The position numbers and the translations under genes are program-made. From Euglena gracilis (taxonomy: Eukaryota; Euglenida; Euglenophyceae; Euglenales), in NCBI GenBank assembly GCA_039621445.1, contig CP154957.1:18705237-18769236 (forward strand): 64,000 bases of DNA, read 5' to 3'. Shown here in pieces: positions 1 through 25,950 of this stretch; positions within the stretch are counted from its first letter, which is position 1; every line of letters begins with the position of its first letter. The notes below the pieces were generated by a model. That model worked only from the letters and a program-made list of their open reading frames with translations. It had not been told where the DNA came from and did not search any database.

Positions 1-6
1 CACGAG

Positions 7-521
7 NNNNNNNNNNNNNNNNNNNNNNNNNNNNNNNNNNNNNNNNNNNNNNNNNNNNNNNNNNNNNNNNNNNNNNNNNNNNNNNNNNNNNNNNNNNNNN
101 NNNNNNNNNNNNNNNNNNNNNNNNNNNNNNNNNNNNNNNNNNNNNNNNNNNNNNNNNNNNNNNNNNNNNNNNNNNNNNNNNNNNNNNNNNNNNNNNNNNN
201 NNNNNNNNNNNNNNNNNNNNNNNNNNNNNNNNNNNNNNNNNNNNNNNNNNNNNNNNNNNNNNNNNNNNNNNNNNNNNNNNNNNNNNNNNNNNNNNNNNNN
301 NNNNNNNNNNNNNNNNNNNNNNNNNNNNNNNNNNNNNNNNNNNNNNNNNNNNNNNNNNNNNNNNNNNNNNNNNNNNNNNNNNNNNNNNNNNNNNNNNNNN
401 NNNNNNNNNNNNNNNNNNNNNNNNNNNNNNNNNNNNNNNNNNNNNNNNNNNNNNNNNNNNNNNNNNNNNNNNNNNNNNNNNNNNNNNNNNNNNNNNNNNN
501 NNNNNNNNNNNNNNNNNNNNN
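7..521. other. Assembly gap (run of N)
   Basis: An unbroken run of undetermined bases follows six called bases. Anything upstream of position 522 cannot be read, so the first exon candidate may belong to a gene whose start lies in or before the gap. Confidence 0.99.
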
Positions 522-582
522 GCGGCGTCAAAACTGGCACTGCGACCCCGGGCACCCGCCGCCTCTGCAACCCTTTCCCCAG

Positions 583-2693
583 GCCCTGAGCCACGGCTCC
601 ACAGCCTCGGCCCTGCTGGCCCTACTGCAGCAGACAGCCCCTGTGCAGCCCTTGGAGGTCCCCCCTTTGCTGCCTCCGGTTGTCCCGATGTGGCTTACAC
701 GTTGTAACCAAATGGGGATCCTATTGGCTCTTCGTCTCTCTCAATATCTCTCACCACCGTCTCTCTGGACTTGCCAAACGCATTTAACTTCTGCCAAACA
801 TATGGTGCACAAGAGAATTTGTTTCTTGCCAGGTTACTTTTTTAAGGTTTGTGACCTGGAAGTGGGTGGGCCTAATCCCCCCCCCACCCCCCGGGAGGGG
901 CTCCAGCCAGCCAGCAACTTTTTTCCCGCCAGCACCTCCAGCTGGGCTGCCGACCCTGCCGACCCTGCCGACCCGATCGGCGGATCCACTGAAAGAAAGT
1001 CGGGGCCAGCCCAGCAAAGCCAGACTTGCTTGGTTTTGTGCAAAGCGCCAAAAAGAGGTCAAAAAATGGTCAGAAATGGCGTTTTTAAGGTTCTAAGGTT
1101 CTATTGGGTTTTATCTTTAATTTTTTTTGCTAAAAAGTTGCTTCCCAACTTTATTTGATTCAATTGAGTCCAGCCCAGCCAGCCAGCAACTGATTGGACC
1201 CCCACCCCCCCCAGACCTCGATGCCCAGACCTCGATGGGAGCCACCTCTTTTTCAGCAAGCATTTTTAAAGGTTTTTAAAGGTAAAACTACGTTTTTTTT
1301 TCTTGAGAAGGAATATCACCCCCGGAATTATCTACGTGTGTCAGCAGCCACTTGCCCCCTGGGGGTGGGGGCCCTTGGAGGGGGGTTTGGCGGCACCACC
1401 CATTTTGGGGGATCACACTGGGGCCTATGTTTTTTCCCCCGCACTTTGCAACAGTGACAATTGTCAGCCCTTGTCTATCTTCGAAACTGGGTAGGGGAAC
1501 CCGTGGCACCCGTGGCACCCGTGGCACCTGTTCCTGAAGGCACCGAAGCTGACCGGGCTGAGACTCTCTGCCGTCCAGTTAAGGCCTCTCAGAGGGGCGA
1601 TGGGAGGGTACCTGTTTCATGCTTTTTGGGTTGCAGGTTCTCTAGCGGGGCCCTCCAACAGCTCCCTTTGCCACCTTTCCCCAGGACGATCTGGCCCAGC
1701 TGGCCAAGCCCGTTGACCCTGGTCCGGCAAAGCCCGTGGGCATCGTCGGTGGAGTATCGGTGGGCCAGGCTGCCTTTTAAGAAGGGCAGAAGAGAGGGTT
1801 TTTGTGATTGAGGAGCACAATGTATCCCTCTGACGCCCTGAGGCTGAGGCAGGGTGCCAAGGTGGTTTGAGAGCAAGGGGATTGGGGTTGCTGGTGTGTC
1901 CCCCCCATTTTTTTGCAAGTCTTTTCTTGCAATATTTTGTCTGCAGCAGAAAGAACTGCAAAAACCGGACATGAAAAAGTTTGTGTACCCCCCCCATTTT
2001 TTTCGCAATTCTTTCTGGGAAAAAAACCGGAATTTCCAAGTCCCCTGCAGCTGAATTGTTGTTTTTTTCAGCCGCCTGTGTGCATGTTTTCAACCCCTTC
2101 TGCCATTGGGAAGTCAGAATCAAAAAGGAAGCAGCCTGTGGCTGACCCCACGCCTGCAGTCCAGCTTACAAAGAGACAACAGGAGCAGCTGAAGCGTCAA
2201 CAGTTGAAAAAGTGTCTCCCCCACTGGTGGTTTGTCAGACCGCAGTGGTTGGTTTCGAAAGCATTTGCTTGAGGCACAAGGTTTAGAGTCATCCGAGTGA
2301 GGGTAGGGCATATCTCAGTACATTTGTGCCGTGGTGGTCTCCGAGTACATATGGGCCGAGTTCGACACGCACACGCACACGTCCACCCCCACCCACCCAC
2401 CCACCCACCCACACATACACACACACACACACAGAGAGAGAGAGACAGAGAGAGAGAAACACACGCCACACTGCCCTGCACTCGCTCCAAACATAATTTC
2501 TTAGGCGAGCAAAAAAGAAGCAAGCCAAGCAGAAGAAGAGAGAGGCCGGACAGACAGGTGTCAGCACTAGGTCCTGTTTTTTCCTCATTTTATCTGAGAA
2601 AAATTTCAAAATTTGATATCTTTTTTGTTTGGATTGCAGAATTTGCAGTGTCTGTGTCGTCGGACGAATTTTGTCTGAGTTCTCGAACCAAAG
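583..2693 (+). CDS. Candidate exons of an unidentified gene (5' part in gap)
   Basis: Three islands look like exons: 583-678 (after a ccttttccccag-type acceptor, donor GTTGTC; Ala/Leu/Gln-rich, ALLALLQQTAPVQ), 2072-2211 (after a T-rich tract and CAG, donor gtgtct; basic, KRQQEQLKRQQLKK, likely helical) and 2640-2693 (after ttggattgcag, donor gtgggt). Exons 2 and 3 join in phase. No domain is recognised. The basic Gln-rich helix could be a coiled coil or a nucleic-acid-binding tail, but nothing decides this. The chain may continue into the islands from 3.8 kb on. Assignment to one gene is a guess based on shared strand and proximity. Confidence 0.3.
2379..2463. repeat. CCCA/CA/GA microsatellite
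   Basis: Consecutive CCCA, CA and GAGA runs form a compound simple repeat inside a candidate intron. Open frames across it are low-complexity artefacts. Confidence 0.9.
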
Positions 2694-3384
2694 GTGGGTG
2701 GGAAGGCCCCTTCAGTAAGTTGGAATGTCCCCAACTGGGACATTCTGCACCAGGAAAAGGAAAGAATCTGTGTGATGTTTCTTTTTTTCTTGAGAAAGAG
2801 GAAAGACAAGAAATTTAGAACAGAAACACATTGGCGATGGGAATTTTATTGGGACGTTTCCCCTTCTTGAACCTAGGAGCATACATTCCGTCAGATTCAG
2901 AAATAAACAACCGAAATTCACACTACACAAAGTGAGGGCGATAGCACATATTACAAATCTGATGGTTATCACAGTTTTCCCTGGGCTGTTATGTTGACAA
3001 GAGGACGGGGGGGGGAGGACGGTTCCCAGGAAAACAGGAAAACACACAAATGCAATACCCATTTTATCAAATGCTACATGTATTTTTCATTTGTTTCGGT
3101 GGGGGGAAGTCAGTGTTTCCAAGGAATAACTGGCACGAAGTGGTATGGCACGAAGTGGGGAGTGCTGAGAGGGGGGTAAGAGGTGGAAGGGGGGGGTTAG
3201 GAGGGAGGGGGGTAAGGGGGGGTGCTCGAATTTTGTAGATAAAGGATGCTTTTTATTTTGGATTCTGGGGGGGGGCGGATCCCCCCAGGTGCTGCTAACA
3301 GTTGCCCATATCCTGCCACTTGCAAATCGAAGAATTTCATAAGGATAGAATTTTGCAGTTTTTCTGTGGGGGGTGGGGGGGGGT

Positions 3385-3417
<33 letters not shown>

Positions 3418-3822
3418 AAGAGGGGATACAGGGAAGGGGGAAGGGGTCTTACTTCGTGCCATGTCTCTATAAATGCATATGTAAAAAATGTTTTTTTCCC
3501 GACCAGCTTATCGCTGTGTACCCTCGAAGTTCAACATGTATAAATTTCTGTTTTCCCTGCTCTTTTGTTAACTCTTCACGTCTTCACTCAATTATTTAAT
3601 GCAATGGGGGCAATAAAGAACACAAGCCATAAACTGCACATCATTTGGGTGGCAGGAAGGCGATGCAGGTTTATGGCAATATTGGGCAAGCACATACAGC
3701 TACAATGGTCTGACGTGGCCTGAAGTGGCTTGAGATGGGCAAATGGGATCAGCAAATTTCTGGGTTTGGCTCTGGGTGCTCGGTTTTGGGCGGCACGATC
3801 CTTTTCCCCATTTCCATAACAG
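2694..3822. other. Non-coding stretch, G-rich
   Basis: No coding signal seen. The stretch holds G-rich tracts (3,170-3,260 and a poly-G run near 3,390-3,416) and AT-rich sequence. It is probably an intron or a short intergenic spacer. Confidence 0.5.
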
Positions 3823-6800
3823 AGGGCCTGTCGGACTCGGACTCCGACTCAGACCCAGCGGCAAAAACGCGGCGGCTGGACCCCAGCGTATGCGATCCTC
3901 TGTGCACGCATTTCCACATGTCAAGGGTGACTTGACTTGAGGCCAAAGGAGCTTTTCATTCGAGTGGGGGAGGGGCTGGTCATCGGGGGCGAAAGTGCTT
4001 CTTAATGACATGTGTTGGTGGACGGCGTGGCCCCTCGCCGTCCGGCCCAGCCAGAGCAGCGCCCTCCCTCCCCAGGTGCCCGGGGCAGTGCCACCGCCAA
4101 AGCTGCCGGACCGGCCCTACGTCGTGCTGCCCTCCACCGTGGTTGGGGGCTTGGCGGTCTACGACTCCCGCCCGCTGGTGTGCCGCCCACCCCCAAAGTG
4201 TTACAATGTCTTTGGAAATCGGTTGGCAACGTCAATGCAGGTACCTAAACGTGGCCTCACAGCAGACAAGGGAATTTCTGAAGCCGGAGGCCCCCCCCCC
4301 AGGGGGTCCAGTCACCCAGTGTCACCCAGTACTTTTTTTCCGGTCAAAGCTCCCTGCAAGGTGGCGGACCCCCTGGGGGGTGGAGTCGAGTGGAAATAAA
4401 CGTTGGCCAGTCTGGCGAAGTGGGCTGGACCGAATTTCACGTCAAATGGTTAAAAAAAATTGCACTTTGGGGGTTTGGACTTTCACTCCAGAATTCGGCT
4501 GAAAACCTGGCTTTGGGCTTTTTTTTTTGCCTGGTTTTGGGAACGATCCGGGTCCAGCCTGGCAGCCATTGCCCCCTGGGGGGATCCAACCAGGACTTTT
4601 TTTTCCAGCTCGCTGGCTGACCCTTCCCCCCCCCGGGGGGGTTCCTTAATGAATTCCCTGCATCAGATGTCGTGTTATGTCAACCCCTTTTTCATTTGCT
4701 GAGAATGTTCACCTTTGGCAAGAAACATCATCTGTGAAACAACATGTGATCCCTCTCCAGACACGGTCAACATGGAGGAAATGCAAAACAATTTTATTAT
4801 TCGAGCCCCGATGGCCTTTCATTCAGATGCCCAGCGAGACCAGACAGGCGAAGGATGCAAAGCCATCGGCTGTGGAGACTGGTAAATGTGACCCTGCTCT
4901 CCGCGACAGCCCGCCGCGCCCGAAGCAACAGGTTTCCCTGTCCCAACCTTGGCCTTTCAAAATTGGCCCCCAGCAGGTACCTACATTGCCGACGGCATAC
5001 AGCCTGCACCCCTTGCATTCACGTTGCGTCCTGTTTGCTTGTTGTGAAGTGCGTGCCTGGCCAGCAGCCTCCCAGGTGTATTACTTTTTGAATCCATTTG
5101 CGTGCACCTGTGGTGGTGGGTGGGGTTATCCAGCCATCCAGCCATTCTTTTCCCTATGAGCCAGAATTAGTGCAGAAATGGTTAGGGTTTTTGCTTTCGA
5201 AGCGTTCCATTCCTGGTGGAGTGACAGATACTACAAAAAAAACCAACAACAAAACGTGACGTCGAGACCTGCACGAACGACCGCAACTGTCCGCCAAAAA
5301 AATCAACAACGTCTCACCCTAGCGTGAGGGGCGGCTGCAAATGGTTCCGCTGTGACCCACGCAGGAACCCCCGCCAGCCCCTGCCCGGCCCGCCGCCGCC
5401 TACGTCCTCCGGGCCGAGGCCGCGGGGCCCCGGCCCCCGGCCCAGCCTCCAGCCGACAGCAGCGACGAGGAGGACGAGGCATTCCCCCCCAGCCCCATGA
5501 AAGGAAGGCAGGGAGAGGTGGTTGGGAAGAAAGGACACCTTGAAACCCATGCTTGCCTTTGATAGGCCGCCAATGTTCGTATTATATGTGGCCACACTTT
5601 TGTTGCAGTGGCCACCTCTCTGGGGGATGTCGCAATCCCACATATGGCATAAAGTGGAGTCCCCACACTTGAGTGTGAGGCACTGTGGGGGGTATGTGTG
5701 GGTGTGGGTGGGGGGGTGTCCGGAAAGATAAGGTGTTGGATGCCCCTAGTTGCACAGATGAAGGATGATGTTATATTTGTCTGGGGGTCCGCCCCCCCCC
5801 CCCCGGACGAGGCCGAAGGCCGAGTAAGTCAAAAAATGATGCAAAAATTGCATGTGTGGGGTAACCCCCCCCAAATATATTCAACCCGTTTCTTATATTT
5901 CTCTGTCGGCCGATTGGCCCAAAGGGTTCCTTATATTTGGGGGTTTCTTATATTTGGGTGTCGAAGGCAGGCCCCAAGGGTTTCTTATAAATGGAACTTT
6001 TTCTTCCTTCGGTTCCTTCATGTAATTAATTACATGTGACCGCGGCGTGTAGGAATTTCTTCATGTCTGATGGCTTCTGAGGCCTTGGAGCACTGAATCG
6101 GATCATTCCATCAGTCCAGAAGAAGGTCGTAGAGTGTTATTTCTGAATCTGGGAGTGATATCGATGAAAGAAAGATTCTCAAGGGATGAGGGGTTTCTGA
6201 TATATGGATTAACGTCCAACAGCCTAGGGGTTTCTTATATTCGGGGGTTTCTTATATTTGGGTGTCGGCTGAAAAGCGACCAAAGGGTTTCTTATATTTG
6301 GGGGTTTCTTGTAGCGAGGGTTTGTTATATTTGGGGGGGGGTTACTGTGGGGGGGGGTGTGGGGGGTGTGCGGGGGGGGGGGGGGGGGGGGGGGGGGTAC
6401 TGGGGCGGGGCTCCACTTTACACCATCACTCTCTTATTCAGTTGTGTTACAATTATGGATTGTGTTCGTGCTTTTCGCTTGATTGTGTCACTTGTGCATA
6501 ATTGTTGCATCGATCTGTTTGAATTGGATTTCTTCCCTTCGCTGGTGAAATTCCCAGTTAGCGACCCCACATCCTCACTTGTGTGATCTTCGACATTCTT
6601 AAGGTTCTTTTTTTTGTGGTTTTCATTGGCGATTCTTTTTTGCATTCCACTACAAAAATAACAAGAATGGTCTGGAGCATTCAATTTGAAAAAAGACAAC
6701 AACGCCTTGTGGCAAACAACAACTACCCGGACCCCAGGTGCCCTCAGAGCTGTGGTCCTCCACATTGGTGTGATGGCCCCATGTGGGCGGGTGGGTTCAA

Positions 6801-7345
6801 CCCCAGGCAAGGGCTGGTCATTCTGTTGGGGGGGGGGGGCACGCCAGAAACACTCTGCTCCACCGCCGTCTTTTATCAGCTGGCTGCCTTCCCCTTCCCC
6901 TCCCGCTTCCTCTTCCATCCGCAGGGGTTGGGGCCCTGCCCTCCTGCCCCGGCTGTTGGCCGGGAGGGGGCGGAAGGAGCCGCCCAGGGGGGCCCAGCCG
7001 AGCTTGAGGTGGCTCCTCCGCCAGTGCTCCTCCGGTGTTGTGGACCCCCCCCCCCCGTGCCATGATGACATGGTGAGAAAGAGTGCCATGGGGCGAGTCC
7101 CCGGCTGTTGCCTCTGTCGTTGGACAAGAAGTGGAACAGGGCAGCCACAGAGAGACCGGTCATATCCAGCCGTGCTTTATTTTGTTCAAGCCGCTGCCTT
7201 CGTCCGCTTCGCGTCCTGTGCCGGTGTGCAGGGGCCGGGGCCCTGCCGGCCTGCGGCGGCCTACGTGTTGCGCGAGCGGGACGTCGGCCCCCGGCCCCCG
7301 CCTCCCGGGGCGGCTGGCGGCGACAGCAGCGACGAGGAGGATGAG
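3823..7345 (+). CDS. Unidentified Pro-rich/acidic protein, multi-exon
   Basis: Proposed exons are 3823-3887, 4076-4240, 4827-4976, 5365-5517 and 7232-7345. Each follows a pyrimidine-rich AG acceptor, and the last four are in phase 0 at both ends, so they can be joined or skipped without breaking frame. Exon 1 carries an Asp/Ser run (LSDSDSDSDP) followed by basic residues. Exon 2 has an ordered-looking stretch (RPYVVLPSTVVGGLAVYDS). Exons 4 and 5 are Pro-rich and end in a near-identical acidic DSSDEEDE cluster typical of casein kinase 2 sites. I do not recognise the family. It may be the 5' end of the Fic gene downstream, but phases do not force this. Moderate confidence in the exons, low in the gene structure. 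Confidence 0.42.
5365..5517 (+). CDS. Duplicated exon, copy 1
   Basis: This 153-nt exon is phase 0 at both ends, with acceptor cacgcag and donor gtggtt. It encodes a Pro/Ala-rich peptide with the core PAAAYVLRAE followed by DSSDEEDE. The same core and acidic cluster recur in order at 7232-7345, so the two are related by exon duplication. Because both copies are symmetrical in phase, they could be mutually exclusive or both included. Confidence 0.5.
5863..6342. mobile_element. TIR-bounded repeat element
   Basis: The left end has a C-run joined to AAATATATTCAACCC. The right end has the near-exact reverse complement, GGGTTTGTTATATTTG plus a G-run. The interior repeats the word TTTCTTATATTTGGG several times. 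No open frame of interest. The architecture matches the other G-run TIR elements of this window. Confidence 0.5.
7232..7345 (+). CDS. Duplicated exon, copy 2
   Basis: This 114-nt exon is phase 0 at both ends, with acceptor ggtgtgcag and donor gtgtcc. It encodes PAAAYVLRERD, a Pro-rich spacer and DSSDEEDE, mirroring copy 1. A GC-rich tract at about 6,926-7,010 begins with a similar GGGGCCCTGCC after a CAG and might be a third, decayed copy, but its protein similarity is weak. Confidence 0.5.
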
Positions 7346-10300
7346 GTGTCCCTCCGCCCTGGCAATTGTGGATTGCCCCTCCCAATGCTGAGTCTATGCC
7401 AGGGGTTAGTGCAAGCTGGGTTGCTGGCTCGGTGACGGTGCTGTTGGTGAAAAGCTGCCCTTCAAAGTTTGCCACAAACGTTCACTTGTAACATGGTTTT
7501 TGATAACTTTGCAGGGATTCCCGCAAATTCGTGCCACGAATAATCACAAACCTGTGCAAATTTGGGGAATTACCAAAATCACGAATAATCACGAATAGTC
7601 ACAGATGACTAGGAACTAGCACAAATAATTATGAATGAGATTTCCTGCCATTTATGAAAGTGCCCCTCTGAAACTGGCCTTTGCATTAAAGATATACTTC
7701 CCTCAAAGAGGAAACAAACATGGACTGATAATTACTCTCCTCCTTGCCCTTTGCCATCCGCCACCCTCTCTCCTCTGTTCTCTTTCCTCTCTGTCCATCA
7801 TCATATCAGAGTCATCATACCTTCCTGTTTTATTGCTGATGAAAAGTATGTGGCTTTGGAGAACAGGTGCCCGATGTTGGGCAAGGTTGCACGCTGCACA
7901 ATATTGTGCTGTCCCAGAGGTAAGGGGAGATGATAAGTGCAAAAAGCGAAGTGTCAAGGTGCTTGGGACGAACTGAAGTGACTACAACAAGGCAGGCCAC
8001 AAGGACATGTTTGAATGAGCAGGGCACCAAGGAGGACTGCAGAATCAAGATGAAAATGATAACTGTATCCCAAAATTGGCCCAAAATGGATGAAATGGCA
8101 ACGATGGCCCAATAATGGTTAAAATAAAACTGGCCAACATGGACAAAAATGGACGGAAACTGCTGGGGATTAAGCCAAAAGTGACCAACAGTCACAACAA
8201 CAAAATTGAGCTTGGCGCACCATCCTTCAGAGATTGATTTTACTGCCAATTTTTCTTAAAACTCTGCCGAATACTAAAGAATACCACAATCTTGTTCTGA
8301 AGTATAAATGTGCATCGTTGATTTTGTGCAACACGAACTTGTGCGAATCCCTGAATTTTGTCAACAATGGCTTGTTCTCTGTCACTTGGTAAAAAAAAAG
8401 GTCATAGCTCCCAAAAAAAAATCCCCAAGTCTTGGGTTGCATTTATTTTTCCGGGGTGCACACTGTCTTTTCATTTGTTGGACCGAGAAGGGGTGATGGT
8501 GGTGTATCATTGCTTTTGTATTGTGAGCCAATCCACCCCCGGGACTGATTTGTTTTTGGGGGCACACCATTCAGGGAGGGGAGGCCGTCAAAGGAGACAA
8601 AAATTGCCAGTCTAGCCTGACGACGTAGCATTCATGTGAAGGAAAGGTGGAAATTAAAGAAAACCCGTTGGCTTGAAACCCATTGAATCGTTTTTTTTTC
8701 CCAGCCGAAGTGGCCAGAATGACCAACTCTCCCGTGGGGTTTAAAGACATTGACCATTGACTGGTTTTCAAAAAATAATTGGCTGACTTATTTTCTGAAG
8801 GCAGAAGTCATATCGTTTTCGCTTCCGAAGACTTTCCTCATCACCCTGAAGGAACTTTGAAGAAAGGCCCTGCAAATCCGGTTGCTCCGTCGTTGCAGTT
8901 TGGCCCCCGGCCGCCACTTTGACGTGCGGCAGCGCCCTGTGACGTCGGGCCAGCGCCAACACGCCAGCACATCTCCACAGACAGTACCTAGGTCGATACA
9001 TGACCTTGCACAATTTACTGCCTGGCTGGCTGCTTTGCTTGGAGTGTTCAGCACTGCCACAGTGCAGAGTAGCCAACCTGTAACGCCACCTTGCTTTTGT
9101 TCCATGTTGTTTTTTTTTTGGGAGTTTCAAAAATGTTAATGCACACAACCATCAACCTTCAGTATCTGGTAAACCGAACAAAATCAGCAACGTGGGTTTG
9201 GGTTTTGAAAGAGGAAATTAAATGCATTGAAAATATTTTAATTTGAAGAGGGAAAGAGATGAAAATGACAATTTTTTTTGGAGAACCTGGTATTGTGTTA
9301 TGAGATTTGATTCTTTACCCCCTATGTCCAACGATCACTCTATGCCAAGCGATCACCACCCCGATCAGAGGACACCTTTTGGGGGGGCTTCTTCATCATA
9401 TTTTTTGTTTACAGTTTTGCAGACCCTTTCCGTGGGTTGCTGCAGAAGCCCTGATTTAAGCAAAACCCACCTGCATCAGTACCCCCCCCCTGGGTGTTGC
9501 TGCCCAGCAACCCAGCCCCCCTTTTTTTTGCTGGTCCTGTAGAAAATTCTTGTGCAACACGCCGAAAATTTTGGGGGAAACGGTCCAGGAATGGAAAGAA
9601 CGCCTCTTTGAGGTGTTTCTGGGTTTTGGTGTTGTCAGGTTTACCCCCCCCCGCGACGACAGTGTTTTGTGGTTCCACCTGCTCAGGCTTAAACTGGGTC
9701 CAGACCCCAGTTGGACAGGAGTTTCCAATTGCTGGATATGTGTCGGAGAGTGACAAATGCAAAGCAAACCAATTATCCTCCTCATGATGCATCGCCACAA
9801 AATGATGAAGTTCCACCGATAGCTTTGAGAATAAATAACAACTTTGAAATTCAAGGTGGGATCAAAAACAACAGCAAGAAAGAGTTACAGATGCAGAGGT
9901 CGGTATTGACGTTCATTGAAGCTATGTTTTGAGAATTCAAGGTTCTCCGAAAATTACAACTTTCTTGGGTGTTTCTCTGTCTCCCCGAAAACAGGAACGG
10001 AGAAATGTATTACAAATCTGGGTGTGCTTGAAATGGGCCAAGGAGGCTTCTGAAGAGGAAGGGCCAGGCTTGTGCTTAGTCGGGTGCCTACCCCACGGGG
10101 GAGGTGGGTGCTAGGGACAGGCACCCCATAGCACCCGATCCGACCCCCCCCCCCCCCCGGGGGAGGGTAGGGTTTTGGGGGGTGCCTGCCCCTGGCAGGC
10201 ACCCCCCTCCGACCCCGGCGCCAAAGGCGCCGGGGGTCCTGGAAAAGGCCATTTTCAATGAAAATTTTCTGGGTCCCCCCGGACCCCCCCCCCGGGGTGT

Positions 10301-10984
10301 GCCTGCTAGGGGCAGGCACCCTATAGCACCCACCCCCCCTCCCTCCCGGTCAGTAAGCACAAGCATGGGAAGGGCATGTCTGTTTTGCCTCCTTTTTCCC
10401 GCAGCCTCCAGCCTTGCGTTATGGCTGGCACCTTGAATGGCTTGCGTTCGCCGTTTTTTTGTCACGTCATTGTTCTTCAGCCCAGGTGTTGCTCTGTCTT
10501 TTGTTGGACGTTCCATTTGGTTACCATATTTAACATGCATCATACAAAATCATGAATCCAACCCAATAATTAAATATTTACAATATGCCATTCAGGCATT
10601 TCAATTTGAATTATCTAATTTTGAATTGCGTGCAAAAAAAATCTTCTCAGGCACCAAAGAAAGCCAATTCGTCTGAGCCTCATACTGCTTTGCAGTGTCA
10701 GTGCTTGAAGTTTGGAAATTTTTCCCAATTGTTCTTTCTGATTTTATTTTGGAATTGCACGTTTTTAACACAGCAGTGAACACAACCCTGTCAAAACCTC
10801 ACTGGCCTCCCCCAAAAATGAGGTGTATATCGCCCTGGCAAATGCCTTTTCGCATTCTAAATCCAGAACCCCCCCGATCAATTGTGCGACAGGGCCCAGT
10901 CAGAACCCCCCCCTGGCTCTGACCAAAGGGGGTGGCCCTCCACCTTGCAGCCCCAGGCAGGCTGCCCTGGCGCTCTCGCCGCAG
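7346..10984. other. Long stretch with few coding signals
   Basis: One exon candidate lies at 8899-8983 (acceptor cgttgcag, donor gtacct, basic peptide with DVRQRPVTSGQRQ). Positions 7,540-7,625 repeat CACGAATAATCA-like words. A foldback element lies at 10,083-10,340. Otherwise AT-rich with nothing recognised. Transcription start sites of the downstream gene could lie here but none can be pointed to. Confidence 0.5.
10083..10340. mobile_element. Foldback element with internal hairpins
   Basis: The left arm GGTGGGTGCTAGGGACAGG is matched in inverted orientation near 10,302-10,334 (GGCAGGCACCCTATAGCACC). Inside are two perfect small palindromes: GGGTGCCTGCC-CCT-GGCAGGCACCC and CCCCGGCGCC-AAA-GGCGCCGGGG. 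No coding capacity. Probably a non-autonomous foldback transposon. Confidence 0.5.
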
Positions 10985-25230
<14,246 letters not shown>

Positions 25231-25950
25231 CCTTTTTTTGCAATTTCCCTCGACTTCGACAATCGTAGACAACAACGCCCGCAGTTAATCTTATTTCATC
25301 TGATGGTTTTGGTGTCCATTCGTCCTGCTGTATCGGGACACTTGGGTCAATGAATTCTCAGCCACCATTTTCCATCTGATGGAAAATTTTCGCACAGAGG
25401 GTTCCTAGTCAAAGGGAGGGTACCAATTGTTTGCCACACACCATGTTGTGGCACACCAGTTGCGTGGTGTGTGACAGAAATAGTGGCAAGCGAGCACTTC
25501 CACGCTATTTGTGAGCCCCAGGTTTTTCTTTTCCGGTGAGCCGCTTGGATATAAAAACAATGTGTTGAGTAATCACAGCTCGTCAACGCCCAGTCAGCCC
25601 ATAGAATTATAGAATTGCAGGACCACTACAAGCTCTGGATCAAATAAAGGCACGTCCCTCCCTTGCGCAAAGGGGCTTGCGGGGAAAAGCAAACCGAAGG
25701 GGGGGGATTGCAATCCTCCCCCCCCTTCGCACCACTGACACTGCCGTGAGTCGCTGGGGGGGCACACACCCCCGCCTCCCGGCTTGGTCCCCACCGCCGG
25801 CCGACCCGCCTCGCCCCTCCAACGGTGCGTCCTCCCTCGGGTTTCTCCCACAGGGCTCGATGGAGTCCCGGTGGGCCGTGGGCCAGCGGAGGACCACGCG
25901 GACCATGTCTGTCCCTGACCGCTGGCCAGGGAGCTGAGGGCCGGCGCCGG
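25231..25950. other. Fic to SGNH intergenic spacer
   Basis: About 0.7 kb between the Fic stop codon and the proposed SGNH start on the same strand. GC-rich after 25,700. No promoter or terminator motif can be supported. Confidence 0.5.
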
